A stretch of 64,000 bases of DNA from Alphaproteobacteria bacterium (GCA_016776605.1 JADHTB010000002.1:1-64000); one strand, 5' to 3'. Counted from the first letter of the stretch, positions 1 through 9,078 are shown. Numbers and translations: made by a program. The notes: a model not told the origin generated them from the letters alone.

Positions 1-42
1 CCTGAGTTCGCCTTGTTTCGATTCACCCATCGGGTGCGCCAT
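1..42 (-). CDS. N-terminal fragment, possible IS1380-family transposase
   Basis: An ATG on the minus strand at 42 is preceded by a GGAG ribosome-binding site 6 bases upstream and opens 14 codons (MAHPMGESKQGELR) that run off the left edge. The short stretch MGESKQGELR resembles the start of IS1380-group transposases of Alphaproteobacteria as I remember them. Fourteen residues cannot prove this. If right, a mobile element lies just outside the window and its upstream end falls within the next few hundred bases. Confidence 0.35.
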   Translation of the reverse strand, partial: MAHPMGESKQGELR

Positions 43-447
43 TTTCACCGCTCCATTTATGCCTCAACACGTTGATTCTTATAGCATAATACCAGTGTTA
101 AGGCAGTAAATATCGGGGCTACTTGGGAAATATGGGCTTGAGAGACTAGAAACGGCCGGGGTCGTATTTTTCTTTATACATCGCGCCAAAAGCAATTAGA
201 CAACAGTGCATTTAAATACGGAGCGGAATGACGCAAGCTCGAGTTAACTGCACTATCACCACAATAGGATTGGCTCTGATCGATAAAAAAACCATGCGGG
301 AATTTCGCCGCGATATGTCTGTCGATACGCGCTTGGCCGGCATGGCGCCTTGGAACTGGCAGCCAGGATGCGTAAGCTGGACCGGGAAGGGCCCGGCTAT
401 TGAAACTGACGACGATCAGGTATTTGAATTTGTGAGGGAGTACGGCG
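43..447. other. 405-bp intergenic region without a recognisable gene
   Basis: Both flanking genes point away from this stretch. It is richer in A+T on its left side than the genes to its right. It holds an imperfect inverted repeat, 205-215 against 244-254 (10 of 11 bases pair, 28-base spacer), which could be an operator or an element end. Open frames here (for example from 228) simply run into the methyltransferase gene in another frame and show no family resemblance. Confidence 0.5.
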
Positions 448-1455
448 ATGACCAAGGCGCGTGTGGATACGGTGCGGTTACAGACCATGGTGAAGGGGTT
501 CTGGGAATCCGCCGCCCTGATGAGCGGCGTGGAACTGGGCCTTTTCACGGCCATCTCCCAGGGCCACAACACGATTGCAGCCGCCGCCGCCGAAATGGCC
601 ATAGAGCCGGAAAATGCCGAACGTCTGATGACGGCGCTGACCGCCATGACCATGCTGGAACGCGATGGCGATAGCTTCACCAATGCGCCGGACGTGGAAC
701 GCTTTCTGGTTCAGGGCACGCCCAGCTATGCCGGGCCGTGGATGCTGTTTGGCAAACCGCAATGGAACGAATGGGGCGAGTTGACCGCGCATTTGCGCCA
801 ACCCAAGAGCGCGCAACGGGTTCTGGGTAAATACGATGACAGCTTCACGGTGGAGCAGGCCCGGAGATATCACGAGGCGACTTATTCCATCGGCATGGGG
901 GCCGCGCGGCGGTTTCACAAACAGGTTGATCTGACCGGGCGTAAACGGATCATGGATCTGGGCGGTGGTTCGGGTTGTTATTGCATCACGGCGGCGAAAA
1001 CCTATCCGGAGATTACGGCGGTGGTGCTGGATCTACCGTCCGTGGTGGTGGTGACCCGTGAATTCATCGGCGAGAACGAGGTCAGTGACCGGGTCACGGC
1101 GGAGGCCTGCGATTTCACCGCCGATGCCCTGCCCAACAACGCGGACGTAGCGATCATGGCCTCCAACCTGCCGCAATACAGCCGTGAAATTATCGCCGCC
1201 GTGGTGCAACGGGTCCATGATGCCTTGCTGCCGGGCGGCGAATTCCATCTGATCGGTGAAATTCTGGATGATGACCGGCGCGGCCCCATCGGGCCCGCCC
1301 TGTGGGGCCTGTCCGAGGCGGTGAGCGAGTCGACCGGCCTGGCCCATTCAGAGGCCGATGTTATCGGCTATCTTGCCGATGCGGGTTTTGGCGATGTCAC
1401 GGCCACGGAATTTATCCCCGGCACCCTGACCCGCATCACCGGTCATAAATCCTGA
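448..1455 (+). CDS. SAM-dependent O-methyltransferase-like protein (dimerisation plus class I domain)
   Basis: The 335-residue protein has the two-part build of small-molecule O-methyltransferases (acetylserotonin/hydroxyneurosporene type): a helical winged-helix dimerisation region (about 10-90) and a Rossmann-fold catalytic domain with the SAM-binding motif IMDLGGGSGCY at 168-178. The acidic residue after strand beta2 lies in VVLDLPSVV. Where this family usually has a catalytic His followed by Asp/Glu (as in LHDW), this protein reads NLPQYS (240-245), so either the chemistry does not need that base or the substrate differs. The start is the ATG at 448, 8 bases after GAGGGAG. It is followed 36 bases later by an SDR and then a GST on the same strand, suggesting a small detoxification or secondary-metabolism operon. 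The substrate is unknown. Confidence 0.8.
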   Translation: MTKARVDTVRLQTMVKGFWESAALMSGVELGLFTAISQGHNTIAAAAAEMAIEPENAERLMTALTAMTMLERDGDSFTNAPDVERFLVQGTPSYAGPWMLFGKPQWNEWGELTAHLRQPKSAQRVLGKYDDSFTVEQARRYHEATYSIGMGAARRFHKQVDLTGRKRIMDLGGGSGCYCITAAKTYPEITAVVLDLPSVVVVTREFIGENEVSDRVTAEACDFTADALPNNADVAIMASNLPQYSREIIAAVVQRVHDALLPGGEFHLIGEILDDDRRGPIGPALWGLSEAVSESTGLAHSEADVIGYLADAGFGDVTATEFIPGTLTRITGHKS

Positions 1456-1491
1456 CCATATGCCGGGTTGTAACGGGGATGAGGATTGATC

Positions 1492-2235
1492 ATGACGGAT
1501 AAGGCGATCTTATCAGCCGGGGCCGTGGCCCTGGTAACCGGCGCCAGCGCCGGTATTGGCCGGGCCGTGGCGGTGGCGTTGAGCGCGCGCGGGGTGCGGG
1601 TGATTTGCGCCGCCCGGCGCCTGGACAGGCTGGAGACATTGGTCAGCGAACTGCCCCACCCGGCCCTGGCCTTGGAACTTGATATTGCGGATGGTGCAGC
1701 GGCTGACAGCATATTGGCGCGCTTGCCCGAGGATTGGCGGCAGATCGATATTCTGATCAATAATGCCGGTCATGACCTGGGTGGCCGGCAGCCCTATCAC
1801 GAGCGCGCGGCGGATGACGTGGCGGCGGTTATTCAAACCAATGTCACCGGGATGATGCGCACCACGCTGGCGGTCATGCCGCAAATGCGCGAACGGGGCC
1901 GGGGCCACATCGTCACCATCGGCTCCGTCAACGGTGTGGAATGGGTGGCCAATCACAGTGTCTATGTGGCCTCGAAATTCGCGGTGCATGGTTTTACCAA
2001 CAGCCTGCGGCTGGAATTGCGGGGCACCGGCGTACGCCTGACCGAGGTGATGCCCGGTCTGGTGCGCAGCGAATTCGCCGCTGCCCGCTGGGGCGGCGAT
2101 GAGGCCCGGGCGGAAAAATTCTATGATCGTTTTGATGCCGCCCTCTCCCCCGAGGATGTGGCCGACGCGGTGCTTTACACCCTGGATACGCCGGCCCACG
2201 TCAACATTTGCGATCTGGTTCTGCGCCCGGCATAA
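1492..2235 (+). CDS. SDR family NAD(P)-dependent oxidoreductase
   Basis: Classical short-chain dehydrogenase of 247 residues. The cofactor motif TGASAGIG is at 16-23, NNAG at 90-93, and the catalytic Ser/Tyr/Lys are S145, Y158 and K162 in YVASK. The sequence resembles YdfG-type 3-hydroxy acid/serine dehydrogenases, for which an Arg after the Gly-rich loop region (CAARRLDRL) points to NADP preference; that is inference. I chose the ATG at 1492, just after GGGATGAGGA, over the TTG two codons upstream. It follows the methyltransferase gene on the same strand and precedes a GST gene. Confidence 0.88.
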   Translation: MTDKAILSAGAVALVTGASAGIGRAVAVALSARGVRVICAARRLDRLETLVSELPHPALALELDIADGAAADSILARLPEDWRQIDILINNAGHDLGGRQPYHERAADDVAAVIQTNVTGMMRTTLAVMPQMRERGRGHIVTIGSVNGVEWVANHSVYVASKFAVHGFTNSLRLELRGTGVRLTEVMPGLVRSEFAAARWGGDEARAEKFYDRFDAALSPEDVADAVLYTLDTPAHVNICDLVLRPA

Positions 2236-2296
2236 CCTGTTTCCGATTTAGTCTGATCTGCCCGCCCGTCCCGCGGTTAATATAGAGAGTGATAAA

Positions 2297-2926
2297 ATGA
2301 AGCTGCATAGTTCCCCGACCTCGCCCTACGTGCGTAAAGTGCGTATTTTGCTGCTGGAAACCGGCCTGCACGATCAGGTGGATCAGGTGGCCCAGGCGGT
2401 AACGCCGACCAGCCCCAATGACGAAGTCAACGCCGATAACCCGCTTGGCAAGGTACCGGCCCTGCACACTGATGACGGCATGTCGCTCTATGACAGCCCG
2501 GTGATCTGTGAATATCTGGACAGTCTGCATGCCGGGGCAAAGATGTTCCCCGCTTCCGGCCGCGCCCGCTGGTTGGCGATACGCCGCCAGGCGCTTGGTG
2601 ACGGCCTGTTGGACGCGGCCCTGCTGGGCCGTTATGAGGCGGCATCGCGGCCGTCGGCGTTTTTTTGGTCTGAATGGATGGACGGCCAGATGCTGAAGAT
2701 CGAACGCAGCCTGGATGCCATGCAAAGCGAAGCCGCCGGGCTGGGGGAGACAGTGGATATCGGCACCATCACCCTCGCCTGCGCCCTGGGTTATCTCGAT
2801 TTCCGCTATGGCGACAACGATTGGCGGGCCAACCGCCCGGCCCTGGCCGCCTGGTATGACCGCTTTGTTCAGCGCCCCGCCATGCAGGCGACCATGGCGC
2901 CCCAGGCGGACCCCTTGAAAGGTTAA
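2297..2926 (+). CDS. Glutathione S-transferase family protein
   Basis: A 209-residue cytosolic GST. The N-terminal thioredoxin-like domain (1-80) begins with MKLHSSPTSPYVRKVR, where the Ser/Tyr cluster is in the usual glutathione-activating position, and contains the cis-Pro segment KVPAL followed by the glutathione-contacting DSPVICEYL stretch. The C-terminal half is the helical substrate domain. The family conjugates glutathione to electrophiles or acts as a glutathione-dependent lyase/reductase. It is the last gene of the left plus-strand group; its stop overlaps by 4 bases the stop of the convergent dehydratase gene. Confidence 0.88.
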   Translation: MKLHSSPTSPYVRKVRILLLETGLHDQVDQVAQAVTPTSPNDEVNADNPLGKVPALHTDDGMSLYDSPVICEYLDSLHAGAKMFPASGRARWLAIRRQALGDGLLDAALLGRYEAASRPSAFFWSEWMDGQMLKIERSLDAMQSEAAGLGETVDIGTITLACALGYLDFRYGDNDWRANRPALAAWYDRFVQRPAMQATMAPQADPLKG

Positions 2927-3921
2927 GCTTTTTGTAGAACCTCCGCGAACAGGGCGGGATCAACATTGCCGCCGGACAGGACGATGACGGTGATGCCATT
3001 TGCCAGGTCCAGCTCTTGGGCCAGGGCGGCGGCCAAGGCGACGGCGCCGCCCGGTTCGACCGCCAGTTTCAAATGGCTGAAGGCGGCGGCCATGGCGATG
3101 GCGACTTCCGCGTCACTGACCGCCAGGCCGCCACTGCATAACCTGGCATTGACCTGGAAGGTGAGGGGCCCTGGTTCCGGCGCCAACAAAGCATCGCAAA
3201 AACTGTTGGCGGCCGGGTCCACGCTCTGTCGGCTGCTGCTGGCAAGTGACCGTGCGGTATCGTCAAAGCCCATGGGTTCAACTGTGTAAACCTCTGCCTC
3301 CGGCCTGTGATGCTTGATTGCCGTCGCGACCCCCGCCGTCAGGCCGCCACCACCACAGGGCACCAACACCCGGTCAGGCGTCAGGTCCTGTTCCGCCAGT
3401 TGCTGGATGATCTCCAACCCCGTGGTGCCCTGTCCCGCCATGATCAGGCGGTCGTCATAAGGGCGGACCATGGACAATCCCCGTTCCAGGCAAAGCCGTT
3501 CGGCAATGGCTTCCCGTGGCTCGCTCCCCCACCGGTCGTAGGTTATGATTTCCGCGCCCCAGGCGGCGGTGCCGCGCTTTTTTACGTCCGGGGCATCTTC
3601 GGGCATGACGATCAGGGCCGGCGCGCCACAATAATGCGCTGCCGCCGCCACGCCCTGGGCATGGTTGCCGGAGGAATAGGCAATTACGCCGGCCTTGCGG
3701 GCGCGGGCATCAAGACGGCTGATATGGTTATAGGCGCCACGAAACTTGAACGACCCGGTGACCTGCAACGGCTCCGGCTTAAAAAACAGTCGGCCGCCGG
3801 CCAACTCGTTCAGGGCCTTGTTTTCCAGTAACGGTGTCCGTACGGCGACGCCGTGCAAAACCTGGGCGGCAGAGGCTATGTCGTCGTAGCTAACGGGTAA
3901 GTCAGTGCTGTGTTCTGCCAT
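2923..3921 (-). CDS. Threonine/serine dehydratase-like PLP enzyme
   Basis: A fold-type II PLP enzyme of about 332 residues, like TdcB/serine racemase: the Schiff-base Lys is K59 in TGSFKFRGA, the substrate-binding SSGNHAQG lies at 83-90 and the phosphate-binding glycine loop CGGGGL at 189-194. There is no C-terminal ACT regulatory domain, so it is the short catabolic form rather than biosynthetic IlvA. Expected reaction: L-threonine (or L-serine) to 2-oxobutyrate (pyruvate) plus ammonia. I chose the ATG at 3921, which has CTGGAG just upstream, rather than a longer frame from 3951. It overlaps the end of the upstream hydrolase gene by 20 bases, so the two are probably translationally coupled. 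Confidence 0.85.
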   Translation of the reverse strand: MAEHSTDLPVSYDDIASAAQVLHGVAVRTPLLENKALNELAGGRLFFKPEPLQVTGSFKFRGAYNHISRLDARARKAGVIAYSSGNHAQGVAAAAHYCGAPALIVMPEDAPDVKKRGTAAWGAEIITYDRWGSEPREAIAERLCLERGLSMVRPYDDRLIMAGQGTTGLEIIQQLAEQDLTPDRVLVPCGGGGLTAGVATAIKHHRPEAEVYTVEPMGFDDTARSLASSSRQSVDPAANSFCDALLAPEPGPLTFQVNARLCSGGLAVSDAEVAIAMAAAFSHLKLAVEPGGAVALAAALAQELDLANGITVIVLSGGNVDPALFAEVLQKA

Positions 3922-4768
3922 GGGTCTCCAGGAATTCGTCAATTGCCGCAATACAGGCCGGCTCCACCAGTTGTGGGGTATGGCCGCGGTTGGGCAGGCT
4001 CAATTGGATCAAGTCTGGTTTCTCCTTTGCCATGCGGGCAAAGGTCTCGGCACTTAAAATATCGGACAGGGCGCCGCGAATGGCCAGTACGGGGATGTGC
4101 GCCAGAGATTTAAAATAGGGCCAGAAATTGATCGGACTGGCGTCATGATCCGTGGCGGCGGCGGCAATGGCGGGATCATAATCCTGCACCAGCTTGCCGT
4201 CTTCCCGCATCCGGTAGCTTCGCTTGGCCTCGTCCCGCCATTGTGCCTCGGTGAAATCGGGAAAGGTCGGTCCGCACAATTGCTTGATATGCGCGATTGC
4301 CTGATCCAGATCCATGGCGTCGGGCGTTTTTCCGGCATAGCCGCCGATACGTTTGACACCGGTCGGGTCCAGTTCCGGTCCAATATCGTTCAAGATCACC
4401 CCGGCCAGCGCCGTCGGCCGCGCCGCGCCCATGGCCATGGCCAACAGGCCGCCCAGCGAGGTGCCGATCACGACCACCCTGTGGCAGCCGGTGACGTTCA
4501 ACAGCTGCCCGACATCCGAGAGCAGGGCCGGCGGCGCATAATTGGCAGGATCGGGATCGTATGCGGATTTTCCCCGGCCGCGCAGGTCGGGGCATATAAC
4601 GTGCCTGTCCGGGCACAGATGCAGGGCCAGTTGGTGGAAATCGATGGAGTTGCGGGTCAGGCCCGGCAGACAAAGGACCGGCGTCGCGGTCGCCGTGGCG
4701 CTGCCATAGTCGCGGTAATAAAGTTCCAGGTCATCCTGGGCCCGAAACCGGTGCTCTTGATAGTCCAT
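3902..4768 (-). CDS. Alpha/beta-fold hydrolase
   Basis: A 288-residue alpha/beta hydrolase. The nucleophile elbow is GTSLGG with Ser104, preceded by the CLPGLTRN oxyanion region and the DLRGRGKS strand loop typical of epoxide hydrolase/haloalkane dehalogenase-like esterases. The acid is probably the Asp in ALSDILS and the general base the His in NRGHTP near the C terminus. The ATG at 4768 lies 2 bases after the stop of the upstream dehalogenase gene, with GGGGT as a weak ribosome-binding site. It is the middle gene of a three-gene minus-strand operon with the haloacid dehalogenase and the threonine dehydratase-like gene. Substrate unknown. Confidence 0.85.
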   Translation of the reverse strand: MDYQEHRFRAQDDLELYYRDYGSATATATPVLCLPGLTRNSIDFHQLALHLCPDRHVICPDLRGRGKSAYDPDPANYAPPALLSDVGQLLNVTGCHRVVVIGTSLGGLLAMAMGAARPTALAGVILNDIGPELDPTGVKRIGGYAGKTPDAMDLDQAIAHIKQLCGPTFPDFTEAQWRDEAKRSYRMREDGKLVQDYDPAIAAAATDHDASPINFWPYFKSLAHIPVLAIRGALSDILSAETFARMAKEKPDLIQLSLPNRGHTPQLVEPACIAAIDEFLETHGRTQH

Positions 4769-4770
4769 GA

Positions 4771-5466
4771 CTAAGACCCCGCAATACCCACGATCGACGG
4801 TAAAGTTTTCAGGCTGTCCAGCATGACGTCCGGGTTGCCGGGCAGCCGCTCCCGCGGCTGGGCAAAGCGGTTCACCCAAACCACGCGAAAGCCAAAATTT
4901 GATGCGGCATGGGCATCCCAGGCATTCGACGATTGAAAGCAGATCTGGGAAGCGGTTACGCCAAGCTGATCGACGGCCAGTTGATAGACAGCCGGCGCGG
5001 TCTTGTAGATCTTGATTTCGTCCGCTGAAATGACCGCATCCAGCGCATCGCCGATGCCGGCATTGTCCACCGCCGCCTGCAACATCCTGGGCGAGCCGTT
5101 GGACAGGACCGCGGTTTTCATACCGCCATCCCGCAGGCGGCGCAGCACATCGCCGACCTCCGGATAGGTATCTAATTTCAGATACAGCTCCATCAATCGT
5201 TCACGCAGGGCGGCATCATCGATTTCCAGGGCCTCCATGGCGAAATCAAGGGCCTCGCCGGTGACCTGCCAAAAATCAGCATAGTTTTCCATCAAGCTGC
5301 GCAGCCAGGTGTATTGCAATTGCCGGCCCCGCCACAATTCCGCCAGGGGTTGCCATTTATCGCCCAATTCGGCGGCGCAATGCTGGGCCGCTGCGTTGAC
5401 GTCAAACAATGTGCCATAGGCATCGAAAACGCAGGCGCCAATCCCCTCTATCCGGTTTGTGGTCAT
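4771..5466 (-). CDS. Haloacid dehalogenase type II (L-2-haloacid dehalogenase-like)
   Basis: A 231-residue HAD-superfamily hydrolase. The catalytic motif FDAYGTLFD carries nucleophile Asp15; motif II is LSNGSP, motif III the Lys of IYKTAP, and motif IV SSNAWD. An Arg in the cap (ELWRGRQLQYTWLR) matches the halide-binding Arg of true L-2-haloacid dehalogenases, so hydrolytic dehalogenation of short 2-haloacids is plausible and not only phosphatase activity. The ATG at 5466 has GAAAGGCC upstream; the frame stays open to 5619 but the extra residues do not resemble the family. First gene of the operon with the alpha/beta hydrolase and dehydratase. Confidence 0.86.
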   Translation of the reverse strand: MTTNRIEGIGACVFDAYGTLFDVNAAAQHCAAELGDKWQPLAELWRGRQLQYTWLRSLMENYADFWQVTGEALDFAMEALEIDDAALRERLMELYLKLDTYPEVGDVLRRLRDGGMKTAVLSNGSPRMLQAAVDNAGIGDALDAVISADEIKIYKTAPAVYQLAVDQLGVTASQICFQSSNAWDAHAASNFGFRVVWVNRFAQPRERLPGNPDVMLDSLKTLPSIVGIAGS

Positions 5467-5584
5467 GTGCAGGCCTTTCGTGCTGTTGTGATGTTGGTAA
5501 AAAGGCATCATCCCACGGTTCGGTAAAGGGACAAAGGCACGGGCGAACACATTTCCGGCATCTGCGCAGGCGATTAATGCCAAG

Positions 5585-7567
5585 TCATCGATGCCGTTTG
5601 GCACCCCGGTGCAGGTCATGGGTTAGCGCTAATTTGGCCGATGCGGGATTAAAGCGCCACCGGTAAACCTGCAGGTTTTCCATTACCCGTTGCACATAGT
5701 TGCGGGTCTCGGAAATGGGAATGGCTTCCACCCAATCGATGGGATCGACAACGCCGAGGCGGGGGTCACCGTTTTGCCGCCGCCATCTACGCACGCGACT
5801 TGGCCCGGCATTATAAGCCGCCAGCGCCATAATGTAGGATCCATTGTAGGCCTTGATCAACTGGCCCAGATAAGCTGCTCCCAATCGCATGTTGTAGCGG
5901 CCGTCGAACAGGCGGTTCTGGTGGTAACGCTGGTGCAGACTTTTTGCCACCTTGCGGGCGGTGCGCGGCAATAGTTGCATCAATCCCCGGGCCGAGGCGG
6001 AGGAAACGGCGGTCGGATCAAACTCGCTTTCCTGGCGCGCCACGGCATGGGCCAGGGCGGCTTCTATGGTCATCGGCGGCAGGTCCGAGAGTATGGGATA
6101 GCCGGTGCGCGGTAATAAGGTGCCTGCGCGCAGGGCCAGTTTGGCGGCCCGTACTGCCACGGTGGATTGGCCCAGGCCCTGGCCCAGGCGGGCTGCCTGC
6201 AGGCGGCCTTCGGCGCTGGTGGCGGTGCGGGTTAGATGCAGGATTATAGGGCGAACCAGATCCTGTTGCTCCAGTTCCAGCAGCATGTGGCTCAATCGAA
6301 CCAGTTCCCGGCCGTTAAACCGGCGCATAGACGCCGTACTGGGTGAAGGTACTTTTGGCATCCGCCATCGGCCTTTCGAACCCAAGGCTTCGATGGCCAA
6401 CTGGCCGTAGTAGGTGGAGGGATGCTGGGCCGCCGCCGCGTACCATTTCGTCCCATCTTTCTTATTGCCCAACGCCATGTTGGCGCGCCCGGCCCAATAG
6501 GCGGCCCGGGCCAGGCTGACCGGAAAATTCACCTGGCCGTAGAGATTACCGAAATGGCGCAGGGCGGTGCCGGCATCGTCTAAGTAGCGCAGGGCGATCC
6601 AGCCCGATAGCCATTCGGCCTGGGCATAGCTGAAATGCCCCGTCAACTGCCCATGCTCCGAGGCAAGGCGGTAGGCCAGCGCGGCCTTGCCTTCGCGCAA
6701 GGCGCCGCGGGCCTGAATATGGCGTTCCAGCCACCATTTTTTCGGCTGCGGACCTAGATTGGGGTGCGGCTGCAAAAGAATGTCCCGGGCCGTCGCGTCC
6801 AGATGTTTGCGCCGCCGCCAACGCAGCCTTTCATAGGCCAGGCCGCCATCGTTCAATAATTCTTCGGGCACCGCCGCGATCTTGCTATCCACGCCTGGGC
6901 CCCGCACCATCAGGCTTTCCCGTGCTTCGGCCAGCTTCCGGTATGCCCTGGGCACCAGACTATATAATCGCCGGGCGCTGTAACGATGGCCCTGCCACAA
7001 CATATGATCCAGGCGGGCGATATGATCCGCCTTAGTCAGTGTTTTGCGGTGACGGCGGTAAATCGCCTTTGACATTCTGCGTGCGAAGACGTTGTTGATC
7101 CAGGCATAGCGCAGCCAATGCCGGCCATCTTCCTGCATGCCATTGCGCAACATGGCCTCTGCCAGACGGATCTGGCCCGGACCCGACAGCGGGCGGTGCA
7201 AGGCAAACCATTCCAGGACGATGGGATCGCCAACACGGCTGGTTTCCATTGCCTCTTCGGCCCGCCTGATCAATCTATCGCGTGAGGGCCAATTGGGGTT
7301 GGCGTCCAGAAAATCGGCAATTTCGCCAAATCTGGCTCGATTGCCCGGCCGACGGTAATTCAGCCAGCGCAGGGCCTTTGCCGGCAGCGGGTCTTGCGCT
7401 TTTTCCGCCAACCGATGGGCGTCACGCCAATTATGCTGCTTCGCCGCCCGAAAGGCTTTGCGGTACAGCGCCCTATCCTGGTGGGATAATAAATTCCCTG
7501 CCGTTTGCGCCCAAGCCGCACCTGTATGCGCCAGGGGCGGTAACAGCCATGTGCTGAACACCAGCAC
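5585..7567 (-). CDS. Soluble lytic murein transglycosylase (Slt70-like)
   Basis: About 660 residues: an N-terminal signal/hydrophobic stretch, a long helical superhelix (U/L-domain type repeats) and a C-terminal lysozyme-like domain with catalytic Glu513 in ARQESEFDP, followed by the Slt signature GLMQLLP and AAYNAGP. It cleaves the MurNAc-GlcNAc bond of peptidoglycan in the periplasm, forming anhydro-MurNAc. The start is uncertain: the GTG at 7567 lacks a ribosome-binding site and its leader has no positive charge, whereas residues encoded just upstream (RVLAWTVAV) would complete a good signal peptide but have no usual start codon in frame. See the finding on a possible GC slip near 7590. 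It is divergent from dapA. Confidence 0.88.
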   Translation of the reverse strand: MLVFSTWLLPPLAHTGAAWAQTAGNLLSHQDRALYRKAFRAAKQHNWRDAHRLAEKAQDPLPAKALRWLNYRRPGNRARFGEIADFLDANPNWPSRDRLIRRAEEAMETSRVGDPIVLEWFALHRPLSGPGQIRLAEAMLRNGMQEDGRHWLRYAWINNVFARRMSKAIYRRHRKTLTKADHIARLDHMLWQGHRYSARRLYSLVPRAYRKLAEARESLMVRGPGVDSKIAAVPEELLNDGGLAYERLRWRRRKHLDATARDILLQPHPNLGPQPKKWWLERHIQARGALREGKAALAYRLASEHGQLTGHFSYAQAEWLSGWIALRYLDDAGTALRHFGNLYGQVNFPVSLARAAYWAGRANMALGNKKDGTKWYAAAAQHPSTYYGQLAIEALGSKGRWRMPKVPSPSTASMRRFNGRELVRLSHMLLELEQQDLVRPIILHLTRTATSAEGRLQAARLGQGLGQSTVAVRAAKLALRAGTLLPRTGYPILSDLPPMTIEAALAHAVARQESEFDPTAVSSASARGLMQLLPRTARKVAKSLHQRYHQNRLFDGRYNMRLGAAYLGQLIKAYNGSYIMALAAYNAGPSRVRRWRRQNGDPRLGVVDPIDWVEAIPISETRNYVQRVMENLQVYRWRFNPASAKLALTHDLHRGAKRHR

Positions 7568-7745
7568 GGCAACCGTCCAGGCCAGGACGCGCGCCGCGCC
7601 ACGGGTAGACTGGACTGGGTTGATTACTTTTCCCAGGAATGCGACTAAAGGCCTGATGGGTGTTCTCGCAGCTTGCCCCCCTGCCGGGGAAAGGGTTAAC
7701 TTCGCGGCACTTATTACCAGAATAACATTTCCCTAGGAGAGAAAC

Positions 7746-8621
7746 ATGTTCAAGGGGTCGATTGTTGCGCTTATTACACCGTTTCGCGATGGCTTGGTGG
7801 ATGAAGACGCGCTGCGAAAACTTGTAGATTGGCATGTTGAGCAGGGCACTCATGGCATCGTTCCCTGCGGCACCACGGGGGAAAGTCCCACTCTGTCGCA
7901 TGAAGAGCACGACAAAGTCATTAAAATTGTCATCGATCAGGCGGCGGGACGCCTGCCGATTATCGCCGGTGCCGGTTCAAATAACACGGCGGAGGCGATT
8001 TCGTTGACCCAGCATGCCCAGGCCGCGGGTGCCGATGCGGTGCTGCATGTGGCGGGTTATTATAACCGGCCGAACCAAGAGGGACTGTATCAGCATTTTA
8101 AGGCGCTGCATGATGCCACTGATATTCCGATCATCGTCTATAACATTCCGCCCCGCGCCATCGTTGACATTCTGCCCGAGACCATGGCGCGGCTGGCAGA
8201 GCTGCCCCGGATCATCGGGGTAAAGGATGCCACCTGCGATGGTGCCCGGATCAGCCGCGAGCGGCTTTTGATCGGCTCCGATTTTTGTCATCTGTCGGGC
8301 GAGGATGGCACCGCATTGGCTTATAATGCCCATGGCGGCCATGGCTGTATTTCCGTGACCGCCAATGTGGCGCCGAAACTGTGCGCGGAATTTCAGGAGG
8401 CTTGCCAGGCGGGCGATTATGCCCGCGCCCTGACCCTGCACGAGCGGCTAATGCCTTTGCATATTGTGCTATTCCTGGAACCCAGCCCGGCCGGTACCAA
8501 GTATGCCGCCTGGCGCCTCGGCCTGTGCGAGGCGGAGGCACGCCTGCCGGTGGTGCCTTTGACAAAGAATACGGCGGAAAAGATCGACGTTGCCTTGCGC
8601 CACGTGGGTCTGCTTAATTGA
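7746..8621 (+). CDS. dapA: 4-hydroxy-tetrahydrodipicolinate synthase
   Basis: DapA of 291 residues, the usual length. It condenses pyruvate with aspartate semialdehyde in the lysine/diaminopimelate pathway. Schiff-base Lys160 is in GVKDAT, Tyr132 in VYNIPPR and Thr43/Thr44 in CGTTGES; the adjacent-subunit Tyr is in AGYYNRP, where the family more often has a Pro before YY. PPR supplies the Arg that binds the substrate carboxylate. The ATG follows CCTAGGAGAGAAAC, a strong ribosome-binding site. smpB starts 4 bases after the stop, an order common in Alphaproteobacteria. Confidence 0.97.
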   Translation: MFKGSIVALITPFRDGLVDEDALRKLVDWHVEQGTHGIVPCGTTGESPTLSHEEHDKVIKIVIDQAAGRLPIIAGAGSNNTAEAISLTQHAQAAGADAVLHVAGYYNRPNQEGLYQHFKALHDATDIPIIVYNIPPRAIVDILPETMARLAELPRIIGVKDATCDGARISRERLLIGSDFCHLSGEDGTALAYNAHGGHGCISVTANVAPKLCAEFQEACQAGDYARALTLHERLMPLHIVLFLEPSPAGTKYAAWRLGLCEAEARLPVVPLTKNTAEKIDVALRHVGLLN

Positions 8622-8625
8622 CGAG

Positions 8626-9078
8626 ATGACCCGCTCGGTTGCTGAAAACAGAAAGGCCCGCCACGACTATTTTATAGAGGAAACGTTGGAGGCGGGCCTA
8701 ATCCTGACTGGGACGGAGGTGAAATCCCTGCGCGCCGGACAGGCTAGTATTGCCGAGGCCTATGCGGTGGAACGGGATGGAACCCTGCAGCTGATCAATG
8801 CCCATATCGCGGAATATAAAGGCGGCAACCAGTTCAATCACGAACCCCTGCGCCCACGGCAATTATTGCTGCATAAGCGCGAGATGGACCGACTGACCAC
8901 CTCGATCGCCCGCGCGGGGATCACCGTGGTGCCGCTAAAGCTGTATTTCAATGAACGCGGTATAGCCAAAATTCTTCTGGGCATTGCCAAGGGTAAAAGG
9001 CAGCACGACAAGCGGGCCAGCATCAAGGATCGGGATTGGAAGCGGGATCAGGCCCGCCTGATGCGTGACCGCGGGTAG
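8626..9078 (+). CDS. smpB: SsrA-binding protein SmpB
   Basis: A 150-residue SmpB, the partner of tmRNA in rescuing stalled ribosomes. Typical features are ARHDYFIEE at the start, the [10 protein letters not shown] segment, [12 protein letters not shown], and the basic C-terminal tail [18 protein letters not shown] that mimics mRNA in the decoding channel. I chose the ATG at 8626, 4 bases after the dapA stop, rather than an earlier in-frame start inside dapA. The tmRNA gene (ssrA) itself is not in this window. Confidence 0.97.
   Translation: MTRSVAENRKARHDYFIEETLEAGLILTGTEVKSLRAGQASIAEAYAVERDGTLQLINAHIAEYKGGNQFNHEPLRPRQLLLHKREMDRLTTSIARAGITVVPLKLYFNERGIAKILLGIAKGKRQHDKRASIKDRDWKRDQARLMRDRG

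Noticed and set aside
228-674. Plus-strand frame with an ATG at 228 before the methyltransferase
   Set aside because: It overlaps the methyltransferase in another frame for half its length, shows no recognisable domain, and the methyltransferase has the better ribosome-binding site.
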